Shown here: positions 8,780 through 17,153 of the stretch, piece by piece | Position numbering within the stretch: position 1 is the first letter of the stretch | Layout of the letters: each line of letters begins with the position of its first letter | Assembly (NCBI GenBank): GCA_963753905.1 | Contig: CAVWDZ010000001.1 | Coordinates: 2,666,001-2,730,000, forward strand | DNA from: Bog-756 sp963753905 | GTDB lineage: Bacteria; Actinomycetota; Acidimicrobiia; Acidimicrobiales; RAAP-2 | Direction of reading: 5' to 3' | DNA length: 64,000 nt | The notes under the pieces: model-generated | Told to the model about the DNA's origin: nothing | The model's database searches: none | The model's input: the letters and a program-made list of their open reading frames with translations, nothing else | Program-made: the position numbers and the translations under genes

Positions 8780-10117
8780 TCAGGAGACCAGGCCCTCGAG
8801 AACGGGCGACAGCAGCAGCGTGGAGACGGCTGGCGAGGAAGGAGTCGTGCCGCTCACCGCGGTGACGATCCGGGAGACGGCCCGGGTCTGGGCGGGTTCG
8901 GCCACCACCAGAGCCGGAGCGGGGCCGGCCGTCGAGGCCACGGAGGCGGAGGACGATGTCAGGTTGGCGGTGGCCAGAGGACCGGCCGAGGCGTACGTCG
9001 GCGGGTTCACGTATCCCGGCCCCAGACCGGCCGACAGATAGGCGGCGGCCTGCGGTCCACCGAGCACGGCCAGACCGAGGTCGGCGGGATTTGCGACGAC
9101 CTCCGTCTGGGTCAGCTGGAGGTATGGCCCCGAGGCCTCGGCGGCGGTCCAGGCGGTGGCCCAGGCGTCGAGGCCCGTGAGCAGCTGCGAGATCTCGTTC
9201 GGGGTCTGCGAGAGGGCGGTCAGAAACGCACCGGAGTCGGCGGCCAGGACGGCGAACGGCTGTTGGGCGGCGCTGAGGAGCTGGGCCGCCTGGCCGGCGA
9301 GGACCTCGCCGCCGCCGATGGACTGGCGGACCCCCGTGGCCTGGTGGTTGACGGTGTTGGCGGTGACGGTCTGGTTGGCCAGGATCTGCAGCAGGTCGGG
9401 TGTCGAGGAGGCGAACTGGTTGGCAACCGGCACCAGCGTGTCCAGGTTGGACACGACGGTCGGCCACAGCGGCAGCATCTGCTCGAAGTAGGTGTTGGCC
9501 CGGACCAGATTGTGGCCGAGCGACGTCCCGTTGCCCTGCAGTGAGCTGGCAAGAGCGGTCAGCGCGGCATCGAGCTCGCTCGGCCGAAGCTTGATGAGGA
9601 GGGTGTCGAGACTGCCGAGGGTGGCCTGCAGCGAACCCGTCTGGCCGACCTGCAGGGCGGAAATGACGGCACCGGGTCGGAGCCGGGCCCCACCGGGGTG
9701 GGCGGGCGGTACGAGCTCGACGTAGGGGTCCCCGAAGAACGAGACCGGCGTCTCTGTGGCCTGCACTCGTGCAGGGATCACCTGCAGCATCGGGCGCTGC
9801 AGGTGAACGGTCAGGTCCACCAAGCCACCCGGGGCCGATTGCCCCTGGCTTGCGACGGTGCCGACGGTCACATTGCGGTATTCGACCGGCGCCCCCAACG
9901 CGACCGCGGTGGACGACGCCGGAAGCTGCACCTCGGCCGTGGCGTAGGTCGAGAAGGCGCCCCCGAAGGCTTCGAGGATGATGGCGACCACGGCGACGAT
10001 CACTGCGACGAACGCGCCGCCCGCTGCCACGAGGCGCCACACCTGCGGGCGTGGACCGTCGCCGGCGGCAGTGGGAACAGTCGCGTGCCCCGGAGCAGGA
10101 GGAGCCTCGAGACTCAC
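8780..10117 (-). CDS. Mce family protein, MceA position
   Basis: This 445-residue protein is the first mce gene. Its GTG at 10117 overlaps the permease stop as GTGA. The transmembrane helix (GGAFVAVIVAVVAIILEAFGG) precedes an MlaD domain (TAEVQLPASSTAVALGAPVEYRNVTVG, then GDPYVELV). A long helical domain follows, and the C-terminus is extended and Ala/Ser/Thr-rich (about residues 340-445). The family normally binds lipid-like substrates at this end of the complex; substrate identity (sterol, mycolate-like, fatty acid) cannot be inferred. Confidence 0.92.
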   Translation of the reverse strand: MSLEAPPAPGHATVPTAAGDGPRPQVWRLVAAGGAFVAVIVAVVAIILEAFGGAFSTYATAEVQLPASSTAVALGAPVEYRNVTVGTVASQGQSAPGGLVDLTVHLQRPMLQVIPARVQATETPVSFFGDPYVELVPPAHPGGARLRPGAVISALQVGQTGSLQATLGSLDTLLIKLRPSELDAALTALASSLQGNGTSLGHNLVRANTYFEQMLPLWPTVVSNLDTLVPVANQFASSTPDLLQILANQTVTANTVNHQATGVRQSIGGGEVLAGQAAQLLSAAQQPFAVLAADSGAFLTALSQTPNEISQLLTGLDAWATAWTAAEASGPYLQLTQTEVVANPADLGLAVLGGPQAAAYLSAGLGPGYVNPPTYASAGPLATANLTSSSASVASTAGPAPALVVAEPAQTRAVSRIVTAVSGTTPSSPAVSTLLLSPVLEGLVS

Positions 10118-11010
10118 CCGGTCACCTTCACCGGGACCGACACCCCCCAAAACAGGAGGGTCATCAGCATGTCGGAGATTGCGATGACCACGGTGCTCGT
10201 CCGGACAGCGCGCCCGGTCGCCCGCCCGACACCTTCGGGTCCCCCCGATGCCGTCATCCCGTAGTAGCAGTGGATGATGGTGACGAGGACGGCGAAGACC
10301 ACCACTTTGAGCACCGAGTACAACACGTCACGTCGGTTGAGGTACAGGTAGAAGTAGTGGAGGTAGGTCCCCGAGCCTTGATGGGCAATGGTCAGCACCG
10401 CGAACTGCGTCGCCAGGTACGCACCGGACAGGGCCAGCAGGTACAGGGGGATGACCGCCGCGAGAGCGGCGAGGAGCCTGGTGCTGACCAGGTAGGGCAA
10501 CGACGGTATCGACATGACCTCCAGAGCGTCGATCTCCTCGTTCACCTTCATGGCCCCGAGTTCGGCGGTGAACTTGCACCCCATCACCGCGGCCAGCCCG
10601 TAGCCGGCGAGGAGCGGTGACAGCTCGCGGGTGTTGGCGAACGCCGACAGCAAGCCGGCCAACGGGGCGAGGCCGATGATGTTGAGTCCCTGGAGCCCCT
10701 CGATCCCGAGCTGGACACCCACCACGGAGGCCAGGAGGGCCGAGACGAGGATGGTGCTCGCCGCGATGGCCAGGACCCCGCCACCGAAGGTGACCTCCGC
10801 GACCAGGCGCCACAGCTCACGGCGATGGTGACGCAGCACGGTCGGAATGGCGCGGACGACCTTGATTACGAAGACCAGCAGCTCCCCGAGCCAGATGAGT
10901 TGGTTACGGATGCGGTAGCCGACGTTGACGGTGTGGAAAGCCACCCGTCTCGTGGCGGCGGCGACCCGCGACGCCATCGGCCCTTCGGCAACCGGCAGCC
11001 TGTCGGTCAC
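10114..11010 (-). CDS. YrbE/MlaE-type permease, second subunit (YrbEB)
   Basis: This 298-residue MlaE-family permease is the membrane partner that couples MceG ATP hydrolysis to the Mce tunnel. The conserved MlaE block is visible in FGGGVLAIAASTILVSALL, then SPLLAGYGLAAVMGCKFTAELGAMKVNEEIDALEVM (about residues 135-175) and further helices to the C-terminus. Glu-Ile-Asp-Ala in NEEIDALEVM is the coupling-loop signature. I chose GTG 11010 (VTDRLPVAEG), 10 bases after the yrbEA stop. An internal ATG at 10974 (MASRV) is an alternative; the longer frame would overlap yrbEA by 38 bases. Confidence 0.93.
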   Translation of the reverse strand: MTDRLPVAEGPMASRVAAATRRVAFHTVNVGYRIRNQLIWLGELLVFVIKVVRAIPTVLRHHRRELWRLVAEVTFGGGVLAIAASTILVSALLASVVGVQLGIEGLQGLNIIGLAPLAGLLSAFANTRELSPLLAGYGLAAVMGCKFTAELGAMKVNEEIDALEVMSIPSLPYLVSTRLLAALAAVIPLYLLALSGAYLATQFAVLTIAHQGSGTYLHYFYLYLNRRDVLYSVLKVVVFAVLVTIIHCYYGMTASGGPEGVGRATGRAVRTSTVVIAISDMLMTLLFWGVSVPVKVTG

Positions 11011-11020
11011 CGGAGTCCCA

Positions 11021-11908
11021 TCAGAGGATCCTCGGCGGGACGACAGCCAGGAACACATCGGTGACCAGCAGATTCAGGATGAACAGCCCGACACCGGTGA
11101 TCACCACCGACCGGGCGACGGCCTCACCCACCCCCGCCGGTCCCCGCTTGGCGTTCAGGCCCTGGTGGGAGGCGACCACAGCGGCGAACAAGCCGAACAG
11201 GCCGGCCTTGAACATCGACTCGATGGCGTCGGCCGGCTGGGCGAAGGTGCTGAAGGAGTTGAGGAACCCGCCCGCGCTGGTGTGGAGGATGTAGACGGCC
11301 GCCAGGTAGCCGCTCATGATGCCGGCGAACGCCACGATGCCGTTGAGCAGCAACGCCACCACCACCGTGGCCAGCACCCGGGGAGCGACCAACCGCTCGA
11401 TCGGGTCGACCGCCATGACCCACATTGCCGATATCTCGTCACGCATCGTGCGCGATCCGAGGTCCGAGCAGATGGCGGAGCCACCGGCGCCGGACAAGAT
11501 GATGGCGGTGATCACCGGTGCCGCCTCCCGGACGATGCCGATGGCGTCCACGGCGCCGACGACGGCGTTGGCGCCGATCTGGACGGCCAGACCGCCCACT
11601 TCCAGCACCAGGACGAGGCCGAACGGGATGGCGATCAGGATGGTCGGCAGGACCGTCACCGAGATCAGGAACCAGCTCTGCTCCGCGAACTCCGCCCACG
11701 AGAAGCGGCGGTGGACGACAGCGCCGACGGTCGACCACACGGCATCGACCAGCATCGCGAAGAGGTCACCGAGGACGGCGGACGCCGCCGTCAGCTTGGT
11801 GACCACCTTCCAGGCTGCTTCCGTTCCCCACTCCGGGGCCACAAACGAGAGCTCTGCGCCCTCGTCGACCGCCTCCTTGGTGTTACCTCCGTCGACCCCC
11901 GGGGTCAT
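11021..11908 (-). CDS. YrbE/MlaE-type permease, first subunit (YrbEA)
   Basis: This 295-residue MlaE-family permease is the first gene of the mce operon. About five or six hydrophobic helices are visible. The coupling-loop signature is GSAICSDLGSRTMRDEISAMWVM (about residues 147-169). The ATG at 11908 follows a purine-rich GGGGG ribosome site. With YrbEB it should form the inner-membrane heterodimer on which MceG and the Mce hexamer assemble. Its promoter must lie in the 131-bp gap to the divergent cyclic-nucleotide-binding gene at 12040. Confidence 0.94.
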   Translation of the reverse strand: MTPGVDGGNTKEAVDEGAELSFVAPEWGTEAAWKVVTKLTAASAVLGDLFAMLVDAVWSTVGAVVHRRFSWAEFAEQSWFLISVTVLPTILIAIPFGLVLVLEVGGLAVQIGANAVVGAVDAIGIVREAAPVITAIILSGAGGSAICSDLGSRTMRDEISAMWVMAVDPIERLVAPRVLATVVVALLLNGIVAFAGIMSGYLAAVYILHTSAGGFLNSFSTFAQPADAIESMFKAGLFGLFAAVVASHQGLNAKRGPAGVGEAVARSVVITGVGLFILNLLVTDVFLAVVPPRIL

Positions 11909-12013
11909 GGGTCCCCCTTCTGTGTGATCTCGGCCATACCCCGGAGCACGTCATCCGTAACCTGCCCGACACAGGGTGGCCTCCCCCGTGTTTCTCGGAG
12001 GGTGCGCAGGGGT

Positions 12014-12035
12014 CCCGAGGCTCGCTAATCTCGGG
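12014..12035. promoter_or_regulatory. Inverted repeat over a likely leaderless promoter
   Basis: The gap between the divergent yrbEA and 12040 genes contains CCCGAG and CTCGGG arms (12014-12035). They flank TAATCT at 12026-12031, a good -10 box placed nine bases before the ATG at 12040, which would give a leaderless transcript. The arms could form an operator controlling one or both divergent units. No clear -35 box is visible. Confidence 0.4.
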
Positions 12036-12039
12036 CGCG

Positions 12040-12477
12040 ATGATCGGGTCCGTAGGACGTGCTCGAAGGATCGAGCTCCTTGGGAATATCCCGCTGTTTG
12101 CGACCTGCACCAAGAGGCAGCTGGGGCAGGTCGCCGCGCTCACGGTGCCGGCAGAGCTCAAGAAGGGGACCGTGCTGACGCGCCAAGGCGCGGCCGGCGG
12201 GCTCGCGTTCGTCATCGTCACGGGGAGGGCGGAGATGGTTCGAGGCGGCAAGCGGCGGGTCCTCCTGGGTCCGGGTGACGTGGTCGGTGAGCTCTCCCTC
12301 ATCGACGGCGAACCGCGCTCGGCCACGGTGACGGCGATCAGCGACCTGGAGGTGCTGGAGCTGGACCGCGCCGACTTGCTCAAGCTGATGGCAAAGGCCC
12401 CCCCGGTGACGCGCAAGCTGCTCGAGTCGCTCGCCCGGCGCGTGCGCGACACGGACATGGTGCCCACCGCCCACTAG
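12040..12477 (+). CDS. Cyclic nucleotide-binding domain protein
   Basis: This 145-residue protein is essentially a single cNMP-binding (CAP-type) domain with no DNA-binding helix-turn-helix. The phosphate-binding cassette is clear: GPGDVVGELSLIDGEPRSATVTA (about residues 77-99), with Gly-Glu-Leu-Ser and Arg-Ser-Ala. The N-terminus (ELLGNIPLFATCTKRQL) and the C-terminal helix (LLESLARRVRDTD) fit the fold. The gene is divergent from the mce operon and appears leaderless. Stand-alone domains of this kind usually act as sensory or adaptor modules; a link to mce regulation is only suggested by position. Confidence 0.88.
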   Translation: MIGSVGRARRIELLGNIPLFATCTKRQLGQVAALTVPAELKKGTVLTRQGAAGGLAFVIVTGRAEMVRGGKRRVLLGPGDVVGELSLIDGEPRSATVTAISDLEVLELDRADLLKLMAKAPPVTRKLLESLARRVRDTDMVPTAH

Positions 12478-12573
12478 ACCGATCGGTCGTCCCTCGCCTC
12501 CCGGGGTGGCCGGATGTGCCGTCTGATCACGGTCATCCGCGCCAGTAGCTGGCATCCGTGTCGCATCGGCGAC

Positions 12574-12611
12574 AGCGATGACCAATCCTCCGGTTCGGAT
12601 GGGTCATCGCT
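12574..12611. terminator. Strong hairpin between cNMP-binding gene and lipase gene
   Basis: The sequence AGCGATGACC pairs with GGTCATCGCT across a short spacer that itself contains ATCC/GGAT, giving a 10+4 bp stem. It lies 97 bases after the stop at 12477 and 52 bases before the next start. No T-run follows, so it may be a factor-assisted terminator or a leader structure of the lipase gene. Confidence 0.45.
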
Positions 12612-12662
12612 GGGTACAGTCACCCGGCAGGGCACCGACCAGGGTGATTGGAGTGGGTCACG

Positions 12663-13619
12663 ATGCGGGTACGACGGCTTCCGGTCGGGATCGGGCGAGC
12701 AACCCGGTGGCCGGCCCTTACCGCGATTCTCGCCGGACTGATCTGCTTGGTCGCATCCGGAGCGGCAGCTGCAGCGCCCTTGCCCGTCGGCAACTTCGCT
12801 TCAGGAGTCGCCACCGAGCTCACAGATCCCGGCGGCAATCCTCCCGGATCCGACATCTGGAGCTGCCGGCCGGCGGCAAGCCATCCCTTTCCGGTCATCC
12901 TCGTCCATGGAACGCTGGCCAACGAGAATTTCAGTTGGCAAGCGCTTTCACCAATGCTGGCCAACGCCGGCTACTGCGTGTACGCCTTCAACTACGGCGC
13001 CGATGCTTCCACTGCCGGCCACTTCTATGGCTTGGCCGACATCGTCCAGTCAGCACGGCAGCTCGCCACATTCACCAACAAGGTCCTGACCGCCACGGGC
13101 GCCGCGCAGGTGGATCTGGTAGGTCATTCTCAAGGCGGGATGATGCCGCGCTACTACGTCCAGTTCCTCGGCGGGGCTCCACACGTGCACATGCTGGTCG
13201 GCCTCGCCCCTTCCAATCAGGGGACCACGATCGACGGCCTGGGCACGCTGGCTTCGTTGTTCGGCGATATCGGGCTACCGGTTCTGAGCTTGGCCGGTTG
13301 CGTGTCCTGCACGCAACAACTGGTTGGCTCGGCTTTCCTCCAACATCTCAATGCCGGCGGGGGCATCTCGAAGACTGTTCGCTACGTGGTCGTCGAGAGC
13401 AAGTTCGACGAGGTAGTCACGCCGTATCGGAATGCGTTCTTGCCTGCGGCCCCCAATGTCGAGAACACCCTGTTGCAGGACCAGTGCCCCACCGACTTCA
13501 CCGAACATCTGGGCATCATCTACGACCCCATCGCCCTCCAGGACGTCATGAATGCCCTCGGTCCCGATGACCCAGCCTTCCGGCCCAGTTGCTCTCTGGT
13601 ACTGCCGGTGGTGGGCTGA
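12663..13619 (+). CDS. Secreted lipase/esterase, alpha/beta hydrolase
   Basis: This 318-residue exported hydrolase resembles the EstA/LipB-type triacylglycerol lipases. A signal peptide (RWPALTAILAGLICLVASGAAAAAP, about residues 15-39) comes first. The oxyanion strand is VILVHGT (78-84), the nucleophile elbow is GHSQGG with Ser156, the likely acid is Asp in ESKFDEVVTP, and the likely base is His in DFTEHLGII. Several Cys (SCRP, YCVY, GCVSC, QDQC, PSC) suggest disulfides. I chose ATG 12663 with GGAG nine bases upstream. The enzyme would release fatty acids outside the cell, which is compatible with a nearby lipid importer, although co-regulation is not shown. Confidence 0.9.
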   Translation: MRVRRLPVGIGRATRWPALTAILAGLICLVASGAAAAAPLPVGNFASGVATELTDPGGNPPGSDIWSCRPAASHPFPVILVHGTLANENFSWQALSPMLANAGYCVYAFNYGADASTAGHFYGLADIVQSARQLATFTNKVLTATGAAQVDLVGHSQGGMMPRYYVQFLGGAPHVHMLVGLAPSNQGTTIDGLGTLASLFGDIGLPVLSLAGCVSCTQQLVGSAFLQHLNAGGGISKTVRYVVVESKFDEVVTPYRNAFLPAAPNVENTLLQDQCPTDFTEHLGIIYDPIALQDVMNALGPDDPAFRPSCSLVLPVVG

Positions 13620-13692
13620 GCACGTCGGTGGTCCCGGTCCGCCACGGGCTGACTCCTCAACCGGTCTCGAACCTGCAGACCATCGTGTCCCG

Positions 13693-15150
13693 TCATGGTG
13701 CTCCGAACCAGGCGGCCATGGCGTCACGCAATCCGGTATCCGTGCCGCCCCCCACCCAGGCGACATATCCGTCGGGCCGGATCAACACTGCGCTGGGAGC
13801 GGTGACCGCGCCAAGTACCGGAAGCTCCCACACGCCGGCATAGTCAGCATCGACCAACCGGACCCGGTCAGCCCATGGAGTGATGTCAACGCCACCGGGT
13901 TCCCCGAGGTCGAGCAGCACCGGCTCGGCGTCGTGCAGCAGGCTGAAGACCCGCAACGGGCCGTCGGCGGTCGCGAGGTCCAGATCGGGCATGCGGCGTC
14001 CGAGTAGGGGGTGGCCCTCGCCCAGGTCGTAGTGAATGTCCAGCCCGGAGCTGATCCCGGCGAGCCGTTTGCGAGGCTCGTCCATACTCGCCAGCTCCGA
14101 CACCACATCGACCAGGACCTTCATGCGCTCGTCCCGACGCTGGAGCGCGGTCTGCGCCATCGTGTGCTGAAGCGCGCGAGCAGCGACCGGGTGGCGTTCG
14201 TCCTGATAGGTATCCAGAAGGCCATCCGGGGAGGTGTCCTTGACCACCTGGGCCAGCTTCCATCCGAGATTCACCGCATCCTGCACACCGAGGCTGAGGC
14301 CCTGCCCACCCGCCGGGTAGTGCACGTGCGCCGAGTCGCCGGCGAGGAGGACTCGTCCGGCGCGATAGTCCACTGCCTGACGTGTCATGTCGGTGAACCT
14401 CGAGATCCAGATGGGACTGTGGATCCCGAAGTCGGTGCCGAACACAGCCGTGAGCGCCTCGCTCAGATCTTGCAGGGTGGGCTCAGAGCTCGGCCCGAGC
14501 TGCTGCTCGGTCACGACGACCCGTACCGTCCGCCCATCCTCCAACCTGTGGAGGCCATGGACGCCCGTTTCGTCGTGGCGAACGCCCCGTGGCGGCTCCT
14601 CGGTCACCTCGACCTCGGCAATCAGGTTGCTCCTCGTCGGTTCCCACCCCGGGAACCCGATGCCCGCTGCCTTACGGATGACGCTGCGTCCTCCGTCGCA
14701 CCCGACGAGATACTGCGCCCGTAGCGACCGGCCTTCGGACAGCTCGATGTCGACGCCCGTGTCATCCTGGGCAAAGCCCGTCACCTCACGTCCGTAATAG
14801 ATACGCACCCGCAGCTCTGCGATCCAGTCGGCCATGATCCGCTCGATCTTGTTCTGCCAGATCCCGAGCGAATACGGATGACGGGTCGGGAAGTCGCTCA
14901 TGTCCAACACGGTCGTGCCGAACGTCGCGACCTGGGCCACCTGACCTTCCGCGAGGAACCGATCGGCAACCCCACGCTGATCCAGCACCTCGATGGTGCG
15001 CGAGTGAAATCCGCCTGCCCGTGAGCCGACCAGCACGTGATCGGGACGCCGCTCGACGATCGCGACGTCGACCTTCGCCAACGCCAACTCAGCTGCCAGC
15101 ATCATCCCCGTCGGACCGCCCCCGGCGATCACCACCGCATGGTTTGCCAT
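13693..15150 (-). CDS. FAD-dependent aromatic-ring monooxygenase
   Basis: This 485-residue class A flavoprotein monooxygenase belongs to the PheA/TfdB-like family that includes RdmE, PgaE and rifampicin monooxygenase. The dinucleotide-binding GGGPTGMMLAAELA is at residues 9-22. Family motifs are HSRTIEVLDQRGVADRFL, the DG motif LVGCDGGRSVIRKAAGI, and the FAD-ribityl motif RVLLAGDSAHVHYPAGGQGL with GVQDAVNLGWKLA. A C-terminal thioredoxin-like domain (about 370-485) ends with VLIRPDGYVAWVGG. ATG 15150 sits behind AGGAGG; the longer open frame upstream has no support. It would hydroxylate an aromatic or polyketide-like substrate using NAD(P)H and oxygen. Confidence 0.93.
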   Translation of the reverse strand: MANHAVVIAGGGPTGMMLAAELALAKVDVAIVERRPDHVLVGSRAGGFHSRTIEVLDQRGVADRFLAEGQVAQVATFGTTVLDMSDFPTRHPYSLGIWQNKIERIMADWIAELRVRIYYGREVTGFAQDDTGVDIELSEGRSLRAQYLVGCDGGRSVIRKAAGIGFPGWEPTRSNLIAEVEVTEEPPRGVRHDETGVHGLHRLEDGRTVRVVVTEQQLGPSSEPTLQDLSEALTAVFGTDFGIHSPIWISRFTDMTRQAVDYRAGRVLLAGDSAHVHYPAGGQGLSLGVQDAVNLGWKLAQVVKDTSPDGLLDTYQDERHPVAARALQHTMAQTALQRRDERMKVLVDVVSELASMDEPRKRLAGISSGLDIHYDLGEGHPLLGRRMPDLDLATADGPLRVFSLLHDAEPVLLDLGEPGGVDITPWADRVRLVDADYAGVWELPVLGAVTAPSAVLIRPDGYVAWVGGGTDTGLRDAMAAWFGAP

Positions 15151-15457
15151 GTGCCACCCCTCCTCATTCCGCGCCTTCCGACCCGGACCGGAGATTGTGC
15201 GCACCGACCAGGGCCTTGCTGCAAGCGCTCGGCGCGCGCTACATTGAGCATGGCGGAACGTTGTGCTCTCTTTCCCTCTGTTCGATCCTTTGGTCAGTGC
15301 GGACGGACAAGCCCTGCGGTGTGGCTGCGTCGGCGTGCACCGCAGCACCATCGGCCGGCCAAGGCCGGATCTCCCGTGGGTCCAGGTGGAGTGCAGGGGA
15401 CGCTTCACTGCCGGAAGGGGTGTCACCCCTTCGGCAGAGGCGCTGTACGGTGACCCT
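15151..15457. other. Intergenic stretch, nothing recognised
   Basis: This 307-base divergent gap between the monooxygenase (minus) and the YdeI-like gene (plus) has no convincing coding sequence or repeat. It should hold both promoters, but I could not place them with confidence. Confidence 0.4.
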
Positions 15458-15724
15458 GTGAGCAGCCAGCGAGTGCCCAGTGGGGTGGTGCACAAGCTTC
15501 CGGGAGACTTGCGCAAGGCACTGATCGCCAACCCCACGGCACTCGATGCCTGGAAGGACATCACGCCTCTGGCCCGCAACGAGTTCATCTGCTGGGTCGA
15601 GGATGCCAAGCAGGAGATGACCCGAGAACGCCGCATTCGCAGGACCCAGGAGGAGCTGGAGGAAGGCCAACGCCGGCCATGCTGCTGGCCGGGGTGCACG
15701 CACCGCGAACGCACCGGCAGGTAG
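15458..15724 (+). CDS. YdeI/OmpD-associated family small protein
   Basis: This 88-residue protein matches the pattern of the short actinobacterial YdeI/OmpD-associated proteins: VHKLPGDLRKALIANPTALDAWKDITPLARNEFICWVEDAKQEMTRERRIRRTQEELEEGQRRPCCWPGC. The TPLARNE.ICW and RIRRT.EEL..G.RRPCCWPGC blocks are characteristic. I placed the start at GTG 15458 because the longer frame upstream reads like non-coding sequence. The family's biochemical role is unknown; some relatives are annotated as bacteriocin protection. Confidence 0.82.
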   Translation: MSSQRVPSGVVHKLPGDLRKALIANPTALDAWKDITPLARNEFICWVEDAKQEMTRERRIRRTQEELEEGQRRPCCWPGCTHRERTGR

Positions 15725-15893
15725 CAGTCCGCTGGGTGGCCGGTGAGAACCCCCCCATCCGGGCGACGTCACCGCTCGTATCGACGAGGGCTAACCTGAA
15801 CTACGAGCCCAGAGGGCCCCGGGGGGAAGGTCGCCGAAGTGATCGACGATGCCACACCCGGTGATCACGATGGCAGGCGATGAAGGAGCGACC

Positions 15894-17153
15894 GTGCACG
15901 ACGCCCACCGCAGACTGACCAGACGCCGCTGGGCGGCCGTGATGGTCGGGGTCGTGGCCGTGATCGTGGCCGCCGTCGGGATCGTCCTGAGCCTACCGAC
16001 GGCCCAGGCAGCCGCGGAGCGGATCGACGGTCAACCGGTCACGACTCTCACCTTGACCATGCCCCACGCCTACACCCCCGTCTTCGCCAATGGCAGCACC
16101 GACGACTACCACTGCATCCTGCTGAACCCCCACGTGACCAAGAACTCCTACGTCGTGGCATCGCAGTTCCATCCCGGGTCGGGACCCTCGAGCGTCGAGG
16201 TGCACCACGCCATCCTGTTCCTCGTTCCACCGGACGAGGTCGCAGCGGCCAAGGCCAACAACCCCGGGGACAAGGGCTGGAGCTGCTTCGGCGAGTCACC
16301 GCTCGACGGGAACAGTTTGGCTGGACTGGGCAGCTTCCCGTGGCTCAGCGCATGGGCCCCCGGCGCCGGCGTGGACAACGAGCCCCTGACGACAGGGACC
16401 CCGCTGCCGGCCGGGAGCATGGTCGTCATGCAGGTTCACTTCAACGGCCTGGTCGGGGACAAGCCGGTCCAGCCGTGGTTGCAGCTCAAGACGGTCCCGG
16501 CCGCAGCCCACCTGCGCCCGGAGAGCCTGGTTCTCGACCCCGCCCCGCCTGACTATGGGTGCCCCACCGGGGTAACGGGCCCGCTCTGCAACCGGCCGGC
16601 AGCCATGGCATACCTCGGCCAGCGGTTCGGTGAGGGCTCCGTGATCTTCGACGACACCATCGAGGCTGTCTGCGGGCGAAATCCGGTCGACCCACCGACC
16701 AGCGACACCACCCAGTGCACCTGGCCCGTCTACCAAGCCGGGTACGTGGTCCGGCTCGGGGCCCACATGCACCTGACCGGCGCCAGCTTGCGGATCATCC
16801 TCAACCCGGGGACCCCGACCCAGAAGACGCTGCTCAACGTGCCCGATTTCAACTTCCACTACCAGCGTGGCTACGACCTCGCCCACTGGGTCAAGGTCGT
16901 GCCGGGCGACAACATCGAGGTGAGTTGCACCTTCAACCCACAGCTGCGCGAAGAACTGCCCCAGTTGCGCAAGCTCCCCCCCCGCTACGTGGTGTGGGGG
17001 GATGGTTCGTCCGACGAGATGTGCCTCGGCCTGGTCTCCACCGTGCCGCTCGACCCGCATGCCCCGACCAACTGGGCCGGTCAGGGCGGGAAGGGGGGCC
17101 TCCGCCATCACGGCATCCGGTCCGGCAAGCCGGAGTCGGCACCGACGACTTGA
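15894..17153 (+). CDS. Secreted copper type II monooxygenase-like protein (PHM/DBM fold)
   Basis: This 419-residue protein starts at GTG 15894 behind a near-perfect AAGGAG ribosome site; an ATG at 15849 is in frame but lacks one. An N-terminal membrane segment or signal (VMVGVVAVIVAAVGIVLSL) follows RRRW. The two-copper ligand set of peptidylglycine/dopamine monooxygenases is visible: His104-His105 (VHHAILF) and His182 (MQVHFN) for one site; His291 and His293 (GAHMHLTG) and Met376 (GSSDEMCLG) for the other. Several Cys could form the disulfides typical of the fold. It may hydroxylate an extracytoplasmic substrate with ascorbate-like reductant; the bacterial substrate is unknown. The downstream lipoprotein gene overlaps it. 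Confidence 0.85.
   Translation: MHDAHRRLTRRRWAAVMVGVVAVIVAAVGIVLSLPTAQAAAERIDGQPVTTLTLTMPHAYTPVFANGSTDDYHCILLNPHVTKNSYVVASQFHPGSGPSSVEVHHAILFLVPPDEVAAAKANNPGDKGWSCFGESPLDGNSLAGLGSFPWLSAWAPGAGVDNEPLTTGTPLPAGSMVVMQVHFNGLVGDKPVQPWLQLKTVPAAAHLRPESLVLDPAPPDYGCPTGVTGPLCNRPAAMAYLGQRFGEGSVIFDDTIEAVCGRNPVDPPTSDTTQCTWPVYQAGYVVRLGAHMHLTGASLRIILNPGTPTQKTLLNVPDFNFHYQRGYDLAHWVKVVPGDNIEVSCTFNPQLREELPQLRKLPPRYVVWGDGSSDEMCLGLVSTVPLDPHAPTNWAGQGGKGGLRHHGIRSGKPESAPTT

Noticed and set aside
7686..10040. 784-residue fused frame covering mceB and part of mceA
   Set aside because: Only its last 363 codons have Mce features; the upstream part is an out-of-frame reading of mceA, whose own frame is clearly coding.
15021..15461. 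146-residue plus-strand frame overlapping the monooxygenase start
   Set aside because: It overlaps the conserved FAD-binding N-terminus on the other strand and has Arg/Pro-rich shadow composition.
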